A DNA stretch of 42,835 nt from positions 1-42,835 of the forward strand of contig CACCYQ010000004.1 of the NCBI GenBank assembly GCA_902550285.1. Direction: 5' to 3'. The notes beneath the pieces were generated by a model, which saw only the letters and a program-made list of their open reading frames with translations, ran no database searches and had not been told where the DNA came from. The position numbers and the translations under genes are program-made. Positions 16,000 to 23,204 of the stretch are shown here, one piece after another (position 1 is the stretch's first letter; the number at the start of each line of letters is the position of its first letter). The stretch comes from an uncultured Pelagibacteraceae bacterium (lineage in GTDB: Bacteria; Pseudomonadota; Alphaproteobacteria; Pelagibacterales; Pelagibacteraceae).

Positions 16000-16858
16000 A
16001 TAAATCTTTTAAATAAATAAATACAGCAGTCCATATTAAAATAAAACCAATAAACTTATCAGTTGAAAATGGTTCGTTATAATAAAAAAATCCTAACAAA
16101 AACTGCGCTGTAGGCGTAATAAAGAAAATCATACCTGAGGGACCAAGGCCAGAAAATTCCACTCCTTTAACATATAAAAAAAGTGGTATTACCGTCATAG
16201 GACCTGCTAAAAATAACAAAAACATCAGAGATGTATCGGAGAATGAAAAATCACTTAAATTATTAATAAAAATTAAATAGTAAATTATTAAAGCCAAAGG
16301 TAAAAAAAATAAACTTTCGATAAATAAACCCACATCTGTGTCCACATTAATTTTTTTTCTTAATAAATTATATACACTCCAAAGCACAGCAACGGTTAAT
16401 CCTATCCATGGCAGGGTTTTAAAATTAATTAATAAATAAATGGTTGAGATGATTACTAAAATTAGAGAAATTATTCTTTTTTTATTTAGTTTTTCATTAA
16501 AAAATAAGTATCCAAAAAATACGCTTATTATTGGAAATATGAAGTAACCAAAACTTGCATCAATAATTCTATTTGTTTCAACAGCATAAATCCAAACTGT
16601 CCAGTTTGCAAAAATTAATATACTTGTAATAGTTAAAATTGGTAAATTTTTTTTCTTATATATTGTGGTTTTTAATAAATTCCATTTTTTGAAATAAAAA
16701 GTTGTTATAAATAAAATTAAAAATGTCCAAATACATCTATGCACAACAACTTCTAATGTTCCAACAAAACTTATAAATTGAAAATAATAGGTGCCTAAAA
16801 CACCCCACCAAAGCGATCCTGAAGTAGATAAAACAATACCTTTGTTGAATTTTTTCAT
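15986..16858 (-). CDS. rarD: RarD-type EamA-family transporter
   Basis: A 290-residue inner-membrane protein with about ten hydrophobic segments arranged as two EamA repeats. The RarD signature near the N-terminus reads GSLWWGVLGTYYFQF followed by EVVVHRCIWTF, and the second repeat includes GLTVAVLWSVYNLLRK and GPMTVIPLFLYVKG. Relatives are annotated chloramphenicol-sensitive protein RarD, but the substrate is unknown; amino-acid or metabolite export is likely for the superfamily. It is the first gene of the nine-gene overlapping run to 8505 and lies head-to-head with tRNA-Ser, with 97 bases between. Confidence 0.92.
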   Translation of the reverse strand: MKKFNKGIVLSTSGSLWWGVLGTYYFQFISFVGTLEVVVHRCIWTFLILFITTFYFKKWNLLKTTIYKKKNLPILTITSILIFANWTVWIYAVETNRIIDASFGYFIFPIISVFFGYLFFNEKLNKKRIISLILVIISTIYLLINFKTLPWIGLTVAVLWSVYNLLRKKINVDTDVGLFIESLFFLPLALIIYYLIFINNLSDFSFSDTSLMFLLFLAGPMTVIPLFLYVKGVEFSGLGPSGMIFFITPTAQFLLGFFYYNEPFSTDKFIGFILIWTAVFIYLKDLYENN

Positions 16859-16915
16859 AGCTTTAATTTTATAATAATATGAGTTTTAAAATTTAAAAGA
16901 AACTAACTCTTTTTT

Positions 16916-16944
16916 TTGTTGAAATAAATTAATATCATTATAAA
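16916..16944 (+). promoter_or_regulatory. Putative promoter of tRNA-Ser
   Basis: TTGTTG (16916-16921) and TATAAA (16939-16944) with an exact 17-base spacer. The start site would fall around 16951, about five bases before the tRNA. Confidence 0.55.
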
Positions 16945-16955
16945 CACTCATTTAC

Positions 16956-17045
16956 GGAAGGATGGCTGAGCGGTTGAAAGCACCGGTCTTGAAAACCGGC
17001 AAAGGGGCAACTCTTTCCTGGGTTCGAATCCCAGTCCTTCCGCCA
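16956..17045 (+). tRNA. tRNA-Ser (anticodon UGA), CCA encoded
   Basis: The acceptor GGAAGGA pairs with TCCTTCC (17035-17041), followed by discriminator G and encoded CCA (17043-17045). The anticodon stem CCGGT/ACCGG encloses loop CTTGAAA, giving TGA for serine. The long variable arm (CAAAGGGGCAACTCTTTCC region) confirms a class II tRNA. Its last base abuts the stop codon of the convergent sdhE gene. Confidence 0.97.
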
Positions 17046-17300
17046 TTATTTTATATTAAATTTTTGAAACAGTTTAATTATTGTATTAGTTTTTATCTTT
17101 AAATTCATATTGGAATCTCTATTTAACTTAAAAAGTGTTTCATCGTCTAAATTAACTAATTCATCTAATTGAATTAATTGTTTTTCATCAATTGAATTTA
17201 TTACTTTTTTTACAAAAGAACTAATCAAAACATCCATTTCCTTACTTCCACGATAATTGGATCTATATATAATTTTTTTTTTAAGTTCATTATTATTCAT
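17046..17300 (-). CDS. sdhE: Succinate dehydrogenase flavinylation/assembly factor SdhE
   Basis: An 84-residue SdhE/Sdh5/YgfY-type protein that promotes covalent FAD attachment to SdhA. The start YRSNYRGSKEMD (residues about 12-23) contains the RGxxE flavinylation motif (R17 to E21), and a helical bundle with LDELVNLDDETLF follows. I start at the ATG at 17298-17300: a longer open frame reaches 17498, but the extra part is antisense to recG and has no family similarity. It is divergent from recG with only 37 bases between, and its stop codon touches the CCA of the convergent tRNA-Ser. The sdhE/recG pairing is common in alphaproteobacteria. Confidence 0.9.
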   Translation of the reverse strand: MNNNELKKKIIYRSNYRGSKEMDVLISSFVKKVINSIDEKQLIQLDELVNLDDETLFKLNRDSNMNLKIKTNTIIKLFQKFNIK

Positions 17301-17320
17301 ATCAAATAAATAAATTTTAC

Positions 17321-17330
17321 TATAATTATA
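17321..17330. promoter_or_regulatory. Symmetrical -10 element (TATAATTATA) between recG and sdhE
   Basis: A perfect 10-base palindrome offering a consensus TATAAT on both strands, centred in the 37-base divergent gap. For recG the start site would be about five bases before the ATG at 17338, nearly leaderless. For sdhE it would leave about 18 bases. No convincing -35 box is seen for either direction. Confidence 0.45.
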
Positions 17331-17337
17331 CTCTATA

Positions 17338-19380
17338 ATGAAAAGTATTGAATTTTTAAATAAAGATGTGTCTATTTTAAAAGGTATTGGAAGCAAAACA
17401 TCCTCAATTCTTAAAAAGAAAAATATTAACAAAGTTTCAGATATATTATTAGATTTTCCTAGAGCTACTGTTGATAACATTACAAACTGTAAAATCAAAG
17501 AATTGCAAATTGGTAAAAATCATACAATCAATATAATTCCAAAAAAATATTCATTTCCCAGAATTAGAAACTTGCCATTTAAAGTCATTTGTGAAGACGA
17601 AACTGGAGAAATTGACTGTGTTTTTTTTAACTCATATGAAAAATATATTAGAAAAATTTTACCAATTAATATAAGCGTAAATATAACCGGTACAGTAAAT
17701 TATTATAAAAAAAAATATCAAATAGTTAATCCAAAAGTTACTAGTTTAAATCAAAATCAAACAACTATTATTGAAAGTAAATACTCACTTACTGAAGGAC
17801 TTAAACAGTCTAATTACAACAGAATAATAAATAATGTATTGTCTAAGCTTCCAGATTTAGATGAATGGTTAAGTGAAGAAGTATTAAAAAAGTTTAATAA
17901 TGTTAGCTGGAAAGATTCTATACTAAAAATTCATAAAGCATCTAATATAGTTCCATATAATTCAAATTATTATAGAAGATTAGCCTATGATGAAATATTA
18001 GCTACATTTTTAATATCCTCACAAGTAAGAAAAAAGATAAATAAAGTTAAAAAAAAAATAAAAAAATTTAATTTAACAAAATGTAATGATGTTATTTCTA
18101 GTCTTAACTATAAATTAACAAACGATCAAATATATACTTTAAGTGAAATAAATAAAGATATTAGCTCTGAATATAAAATGTTCAGACTTTTACAGGGTGA
18201 CGTTGGAAGTGGAAAAACTATAGTTTCTTTACTTTCAGCTTTAAATGTTACCGAAGCCGGATACCAAGTAGCCTTTATGGCACCTACTGAAATTTTAGCA
18301 AATCAGCATTATAATCTAGCAAAAAAACTATTAGGAAAATATTTATCAATTGAATTGATAACTGGGCACACTACCAATCAATTTAAAAAAAAAATACAAG
18401 AAAAAATTAATAATAAAGAAATTGATTTAGTGATTGGCACTCACTCTTTATTTCAAAAAAAAATGTTTTTTAATAATCTTGGATTAATAATAATCGATGA
18501 ACAACATAAATTTGGTGTTAAACAAAGAAAAGCACTATCTGACAAAGGAGGATCAAATTGTGATGTTTTACTTTTATCAGCAACACCAATTCCAAGAACA
18601 TTAATGATGACTATTTATGGTGACATGAATGTTTCAATAATAAATCAAAAACCAAAAAATAGAAAAGAGGTTATTACATATAGTAAATCAGAAAAAAAAA
18701 TAAACGAAATATTAAGTTTTGCAAATAAGCAGATTAAAAACAATAATCAAATATTTTGGGTATGTCCATTAATTGAAGAGTCAAAAAAAGTAGATCATGA
18801 GTCTGCAATTAAAAAATATGAGTTTTTAAAAAAAAAATTTAAAGATAATGTTGATATAATTCATGGCTTAATTAAGGAAGAAAATAGAGAAATAATTTTA
18901 AAAAAATTCTTAAAAAATAAAATAAAAATTCTAGTTTCTACAACAGTGATAGAAGTTGGAATTGATTTTCCAAACGCAAGTTTAATTATTATTGAAAATG
19001 CAAATAAATTTGGTTTATCACAGCTACATCAATTAAGAGGGAGAGTTGGTAGAGGAACGGATCAATCATACTGTGTATTGATTTTTAAAAATAACTTATC
19101 CGAAAATGCAAAAAAAAGAATTAAAATTTTAAAAGAAACAACAGATGGCTTTAAAATTTCAAATGAAGATATGAAACTTAGAGGCTACGGTGATATTTTA
19201 GGATTTAAACAAAGCGGAGTAAAAAATTTTAAATTAGCCGACCCAATCTTGCATGAAGATTTATTTGAACTAGCTCAAAAAGAAATTAGTCGTATAGAAA
19301 ATTCTGATGATGATTTAACAAGATATAAAACTTTAGTTAAATTATTTGACCATGCAGAGATAATCAATGATTTAGTTTAA
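17338..19380 (+). CDS. recG: ATP-dependent DNA helicase RecG
   Basis: A 680-residue branch-migration helicase that remodels stalled replication forks and Holliday junctions. The N-terminal wedge includes LKGIGSKTSSIL (HhH-like) and an OB-fold (about 60-135). Motor motifs are GDVGSGKT (287-294), APTEILANQHY, DEQH (387-390), SATPIPRT and QLRGRVGRG. The C-terminal part ends with MKLRGYGDILGFKQSG. Length is normal for the family (about 690). It is divergent from sdhE and ends in a 4-base convergent overlap with the DUF502 gene. Confidence 0.98.
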   Translation: MKSIEFLNKDVSILKGIGSKTSSILKKKNINKVSDILLDFPRATVDNITNCKIKELQIGKNHTINIIPKKYSFPRIRNLPFKVICEDETGEIDCVFFNSYEKYIRKILPINISVNITGTVNYYKKKYQIVNPKVTSLNQNQTTIIESKYSLTEGLKQSNYNRIINNVLSKLPDLDEWLSEEVLKKFNNVSWKDSILKIHKASNIVPYNSNYYRRLAYDEILATFLISSQVRKKINKVKKKIKKFNLTKCNDVISSLNYKLTNDQIYTLSEINKDISSEYKMFRLLQGDVGSGKTIVSLLSALNVTEAGYQVAFMAPTEILANQHYNLAKKLLGKYLSIELITGHTTNQFKKKIQEKINNKEIDLVIGTHSLFQKKMFFNNLGLIIIDEQHKFGVKQRKALSDKGGSNCDVLLLSATPIPRTLMMTIYGDMNVSIINQKPKNRKEVITYSKSEKKINEILSFANKQIKNNNQIFWVCPLIEESKKVDHESAIKKYEFLKKKFKDNVDIIHGLIKEENREIILKKFLKNKIKILVSTTVIEVGIDFPNASLIIIENANKFGLSQLHQLRGRVGRGTDQSYCVLIFKNNLSENAKKRIKILKETTDGFKISNEDMKLRGYGDILGFKQSGVKNFKLADPILHEDLFELAQKEISRIENSDDDLTRYKTLVKLFDHAEIINDLV

Positions 19381-20000
19381 CGTTTTGATGAATCTGATGT
19401 ACCAGCTGAGACAATAAATTTTGAAGCTTCTTCAAATGTCATATCTAGATAAATTAAATCTTTTTTTGGTATCATTAATAAAAAACCACTGGTTGGATTT
19501 GGAGTTGTGGGAACAAAAACATTTACCAAGTTTTTATTTGTTTTTTTATTGATTTCACCTTTATTATCTTTTGTTGCAAAACCAACCGCCCAAACACCTT
19601 TTCTAGGATACTCTATTAAAACTACACTTTTCTTTTTATTTTTAGATGGAGCAAAAGATTGTGTCATTTGTCCTATAGCTGAATATATAGTTCTCAAAAT
19701 AGGAATTTTTTTGAACAAATCATTTACAATAATTAAAACCCTTTTTCCAATAAATGATAATGATAGACCTCCAACAATAATTATAAAAATAATAGATATT
19801 ATAATTTCAAGACCAGGGATTGAAAAAGGTAAATAATTATTAGGATTTATTTCTTTTGGAATTAAATTTGATGAAATTGAAATAATAAAAATAGTTAAAT
19901 ATAGTGTAAATCCAATTGGAACAAGCACTACCACCCCTGCAATAAAATAATTTCTTAATCTTGTAATTATGGGTATTTTTTTTTTATTAGTTTTTGTCAT
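19377..20000 (-). CDS. DUF502 family membrane protein
   Basis: A 207-residue inner-membrane protein with two hydrophobic helices (about 15-40 and 55-82) and a conserved soluble domain. Family marks are LRNYFIAGVVVLVPIGFTLYL near the N-terminus, PILRTIYSAIGQM, VVLIEYPRKGVWAVGF, VFVPTTPNPTSGFLLMIP and MTFEEASKFIVSAG. DUF502 proteins have no established function in bacteria. It commonly neighbours recG in alphaproteobacteria, as here, where the two stop codons overlap convergently by 4 bases. It stands back-to-back with the M48 protease gene. Confidence 0.9.
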   Translation of the reverse strand: MTKTNKKKIPIITRLRNYFIAGVVVLVPIGFTLYLTIFIISISSNLIPKEINPNNYLPFSIPGLEIIISIIFIIIVGGLSLSFIGKRVLIIVNDLFKKIPILRTIYSAIGQMTQSFAPSKNKKKSVVLIEYPRKGVWAVGFATKDNKGEINKKTNKNLVNVFVPTTPNPTSGFLLMIPKKDLIYLDMTFEEASKFIVSAGTSDSSKR

Positions 20001-20081
20001 AAAAAGTTATAAAATAACGTTTAAATAATTTAATTTTTAAAACATTACATAATGAGTTATCTATATTAAAGTATAATAAAA

Positions 20082-20903
20082 ATGAATAGAAGAAATTTTA
20101 TTAGTTTTGTTGGTTGTGGATGCCTTTCTTTAGGATTGTCAGCATGTACGAATGCACCAATTACTGATAGAAAACAGTTAAAACTTCTACCTGAATCTAA
20201 ATTAAATGCACAAGCAGCTCAAATATACGAAAAAATAAAAAAGAAAGAAAAGTTAATAACAGAATCAAAATCTATAGATGAAATAAAAGAAATAGGAAAA
20301 AAAATAGAATACTCAATAGCTGAGTATTTTGAAAGATCAAATATTGAAGATCCAACAATTAATTTTGATTGGGAGTACATTTTAATTGATAACAAAAAAA
20401 TTAAAAATGCTTGGTGTATGCCCGGTGGTAAAATAGCAGTTTATACAGGTATTCTCGACATAACAAAAAATACAAATGGTCTTGCTGCTGTGATGGGACA
20501 TGAAATTGCACATGCTGTTGCAAAACATTCAGTCGAAAGAGCAAGCAGAGGTGTATTGATTAATATAGGAACAAAAATTATTGATATTACATCTGGAGGT
20601 AAACTATCACAGGTCAATAGAACTACGGGGATGGATACAGTCGGCATGTTGTCAAACATAGGATTAATGAATCCTTTTAATAGAAAGCAAGAAAGTGAAG
20701 CTGATTATTTAGGTTTGATTTTTTCATCTCTTTCTGGATTTGACATAAGAGAAACTGTTAAAGTTTGGGAAAGAATGCAAGAAGCAAACAAAGGTAAAGT
20801 TCCTCCTGAATTTTTAAGCACTCATCCATCACCAACAAACAGAATTAAAAAAATTGATGAATGGATGAATGATATAATAATTAAGTATCCACCAATATCA
20901 TAA
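20082..20903 (+). CDS. M48-family metalloprotease, predicted Tat-type lipoprotein
   Basis: A 273-residue zinc protease of the M48 (Oma1/BepA/LoiP-like) family, expected at the periplasmic face of a membrane in envelope quality control. The zinc site is GHEIAH (H140, E141, H144) with the third ligand in ESEAD (about 204-208). STHPSPTNRI near the C-terminus is the family's HP.. motif. The N-terminus NRRNFIS resembles a twin-arginine signal, followed by a short hydrophobic core and lipobox LSAC (C22). The tatABC genes also lie in this window. Its stop is five bases from the CCA end of the convergent tRNA-Lys. Confidence 0.92.
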   Translation: MNRRNFISFVGCGCLSLGLSACTNAPITDRKQLKLLPESKLNAQAAQIYEKIKKKEKLITESKSIDEIKEIGKKIEYSIAEYFERSNIEDPTINFDWEYILIDNKKIKNAWCMPGGKIAVYTGILDITKNTNGLAAVMGHEIAHAVAKHSVERASRGVLINIGTKIIDITSGGKLSQVNRTTGMDTVGMLSNIGLMNPFNRKQESEADYLGLIFSSLSGFDIRETVKVWERMQEANKGKVPPEFLSTHPSPTNRIKKIDEWMNDIIIKYPPIS

Positions 20904-20908
20904 ATGTT

Positions 20909-20984
<76 letters not shown>

Positions 20985-20996
20985 TAACAAGTAGGC

Positions 20997-21024
20997 TTTA
21001 TAATTCTTTTTTTCATATAATCAA
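20997..21024 (-). promoter_or_regulatory. Putative promoter of tRNA-Lys
   Basis: Minus-strand TTGATT (21019-21024) and TATAAA (20997-21002) with a 16-base spacer, located in the tgt to tRNA-Lys gap. Transcription would start about five bases before the tRNA, as with the tRNA-Ser promoter. Confidence 0.55.
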
Positions 21025-21034
21025 CGATAAATAA

Positions 21035-22147
21035 TTATAAAACATTAATGTATTTATCATGAAATTTAGAATAAGTGCCTCTTTCAATATTTTTTCTTAT
21101 TTCAAACATTAGTTCTTGGTAAAAATTTACATTATGTAATGTTAATATCATAGAACCTAACATTTCATTTGTATTGAAAAGATGATTTATATAATTTTTA
21201 GAATATTTATATAAGTCAAATAATCCAGTATTTTGGTCTATTGGCTTGTTATCATATTTATATTTAGAATTTCTAATATTTATTCTTCCATTCCAAGTAA
21301 AAGCTAAACCAGTTCTTCCAGATCTAGTTGGTAATACGCAATCAAACATATCTATACCTCTTTTCACTGCTCCTAATATATCAGAAGGTGTACCTACACC
21401 CATCAAATATCTGGGTTTATCATTTGGCATATCATCAACTAAATTATCTAAAACTTCAAACATTTCGTTTTGAGATTCTCCAACAGCTAAGCCCCCAATT
21501 GCATATCCATCGAATCCAATCTTTATTAATTCATTTATAGATTTAGCCCTAAGATCATTAAATTTTCCACCTTGAATTATACCAAAAAGCGATTTATTTA
21601 AATTAGTTCCAAATGCTTTTTTAGATCTTTTTGCCCAATGCATCGATAACTCCATAGATTTTTCAATTTTTTTATAATCACTTGAATTTTTTGGACACTC
21701 ATCCATTGCCATAACAATATCTGAGTTAAGTCCTTTTTGAATTTTAATACTTTCCTCAGGGCTTAGGATATATTTTTTTCCATCTATATGTGAATTGAAT
21801 ATTGCACCCTTTTCTCTATCTATTTTATTTAATTTAGATAGTGACATCACTTGAAAGCCTCCGGAGTCAGTTAGGACAGGTAATTTACAATTCATAAACG
21901 AGTGAATACCGCCAATTTTTTTAATTCTATCAACACCTGGTCTAATCATTAGATGATATGTATTTGAAAGAATTATTTGAGTACCTGTTTTTAATATATC
22001 GTTAATAAAGGCACCTTTTATTGTAGCCTGAGTACCGACAGGCATAAATGCAGGAGTATTTATTTTACCTCTTGGGGTTTTGATAATGCCTAATCTAGCT
22101 TTATTATTTACTTCTAATAATTTAAATTTTATCTTTTTAGATGACAT
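21035..22147 (-). CDS. tgt: tRNA-guanine transglycosylase (queuosine pathway), without zinc cysteines
   Basis: Exchanges guanine-34 of GUN-anticodon tRNAs for preQ1. I start at ATG 22145-22147 (370 residues); a TTG one codon earlier is possible. Catalytic residues are present: D94 in TDSGGFQ, D149 and C151 in MAMDEC, QGG near 193, GLAVGE (V222) and nucleophile D269 in DMFDCVLPTRSGR. C151 and V222 are the bacterial preQ1-type pocket residues. The zinc motif CxCxxC is absent: after PID the sequence is QNTGLFDLYKYS, placing Thr307, Leu309 and Leu312 at the cysteine positions, although the fourth ligand H338 remains. No cysteine occurs after C270. It follows ppiB directly, with no queA between. 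Confidence 0.95.
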   Translation of the reverse strand: MSSKKIKFKLLEVNNKARLGIIKTPRGKINTPAFMPVGTQATIKGAFINDILKTGTQIILSNTYHLMIRPGVDRIKKIGGIHSFMNCKLPVLTDSGGFQVMSLSKLNKIDREKGAIFNSHIDGKKYILSPEESIKIQKGLNSDIVMAMDECPKNSSDYKKIEKSMELSMHWAKRSKKAFGTNLNKSLFGIIQGGKFNDLRAKSINELIKIGFDGYAIGGLAVGESQNEMFEVLDNLVDDMPNDKPRYLMGVGTPSDILGAVKRGIDMFDCVLPTRSGRTGLAFTWNGRINIRNSKYKYDNKPIDQNTGLFDLYKYSKNYINHLFNTNEMLGSMILTLHNVNFYQELMFEIRKNIERGTYSKFHDKYINVL

Positions 22148-22159
22148 CAAATTTTAAAT

Positions 22160-22717
22160 CTATTGAGATTTAAAACTTATTATTTTATCTGGATCAGTAA
22201 CTGCACCATTATTTTGGCTGTCACCTTTTTTAATATTATCAACATATTCCATTCCTTCTAAAACTTTTCCGAAAACAGTGTACTGTCTATCTAAAAAAGG
22301 AGAAGGCTTAAAACAAATAAAAAACTGGCTGTTTGCACTGTTTGGATCTGAAGATCTTGCCATAGATAGAGTTCCTCTTTCATGAGGTAAATTATTAAAC
22401 TCAGATTTTAAATCTGGAAGATTAGAACCACCCATTCCTGCTCTTCTTAAATCAAAATTTTTTGAATTAGTATTTCCAAATTTTACATCTCCTGTTTGAG
22501 CCATAAAACCATCAATAACTCTATGAAAAACCACTCCATCGTAAGATCCATCATCAGCCAGTTTTTTTATTCTTTCAACATGATTGGGAGCTTTATCTTG
22601 AAATAATTCAATTTTTACATCACCGTCTTTAAGTTTTAAAATCATTATATTCTCCTTTGCGTTTAAGTTTGAAATAAATAAAAATATTATAATTAATGAA
22701 AATTTAAATTTATCCAT
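22160..22717 (-). CDS. ppiB: Cyclophilin-type peptidyl-prolyl isomerase, with possible second internal start
   Basis: Catalyses cis-trans isomerisation of prolyl bonds during folding. The 185-residue form starts at 22717 with a signal peptide (about residues 1-20, ending LNA), so it would be periplasmic. Cyclophilin motifs are VVFHRVIDGFMAQTGD (active-site FHR), NSANSQFFICF and FGKVLEGMEYV. An internal ATG at 22643-22645 (Met25) begins MILKLKDGDV, a typical cytosolic PpiB start, and has the window's best-placed Shine-Dalgarno site. The upstream ATG has only A-rich sequence before it and overlaps the end of coaD by 8 bases. Both forms may be made. Confidence 0.93.
   Translation of the reverse strand: MDKFKFSLIIIFLFISNLNAKENIMILKLKDGDVKIELFQDKAPNHVERIKKLADDGSYDGVVFHRVIDGFMAQTGDVKFGNTNSKNFDLRRAGMGGSNLPDLKSEFNNLPHERGTLSMARSSDPNSANSQFFICFKPSPFLDRQYTVFGKVLEGMEYVDNIKKGDSQNNGAVTDPDKIISFKSQ
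22652..22658 (-). promoter_or_regulatory. Strong Shine-Dalgarno site before the internal ppiB start
   Basis: Minus strand AAAGGAG, six bases before the ATG at 22643-22645. Most genes here lack any such site, so its position inside the ppiB reading frame (coding Lys-Glu) is notable and supports a second, signal-less start. Confidence 0.65.
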
Positions 22718-23204
22718 ATTTTTCTTTTAATGCTTTAATGGTACTTTTAGTTGTAAATTTTTTTACATCTCCACCTAACTGAATAATTTCTTTAACAAAT
22801 CTAGAAGAAATTATTTGGTTTTCAATGTCAGACATTAAAAAAATAGTTTCAATATTTTTATTTAATTTTCTATTCATTCCAAGTAGTTGAAATTCATATT
22901 CGAAGTCAGAAACAGCTCTTAAACCTCTTAATATAATTTTAGATTTATATTTTTTACACAAATCAGTGGTAAGGCTGCTAAAATTTACAATTTTTATCTT
23001 ATTAGATTTAAATTTCATGTCAGAAAAAAGTGCTTTTTTTACAATTTGAGATCTTTCATGGATATCAAATAAGTAATTTTTTTGATCACCATTAGAAATT
23101 GCAATTATTATTTTGTCTAGAAATTTTAAACCCTTTTTAATAACATCAATATGACCATAAGTTATTGGATCAAATGTTCCTGGATAAATTGCAATATTTT
23201 TCAT
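22710..23204 (-). CDS. coaD: Phosphopantetheine adenylyltransferase
   Basis: Fourth step of coenzyme A synthesis: ATP plus 4'-phosphopantetheine gives dephospho-CoA. The 164 residues match the family's 160-170. The nucleotidyltransferase motif YPGTFDPITYGH (residues 7-18, TxGH at 15-18), RGLRAVSDFEYEFQL and ISSRFVKEI (ATP-binding ISSTxxR-like) are all present. It shares one base with the gyrA stop codon upstream (TAATG) and overlaps ppiB by 8 bases. The gyrA-coaD-ppiB order is widespread in alphaproteobacteria. Confidence 0.97.
   Translation of the reverse strand: MKNIAIYPGTFDPITYGHIDVIKKGLKFLDKIIIAISNGDQKNYLFDIHERSQIVKKALFSDMKFKSNKIKIVNFSSLTTDLCKKYKSKIILRGLRAVSDFEYEFQLLGMNRKLNKNIETIFLMSDIENQIISSRFVKEIIQLGGDVKKFTTKSTIKALKEKYG

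Noticed and set aside
17301..17498. N-terminal extension of the sdhE frame into recG
   Set aside because: SdhE proteins start at the Met at 17300, and the extension is antisense to conserved recG codons.
20072..20077. TATAAT just before the M48 protease gene
   Set aside because: It is only four bases from the ATG, too close for a -10 element giving a complete start codon, and no -35 is seen.
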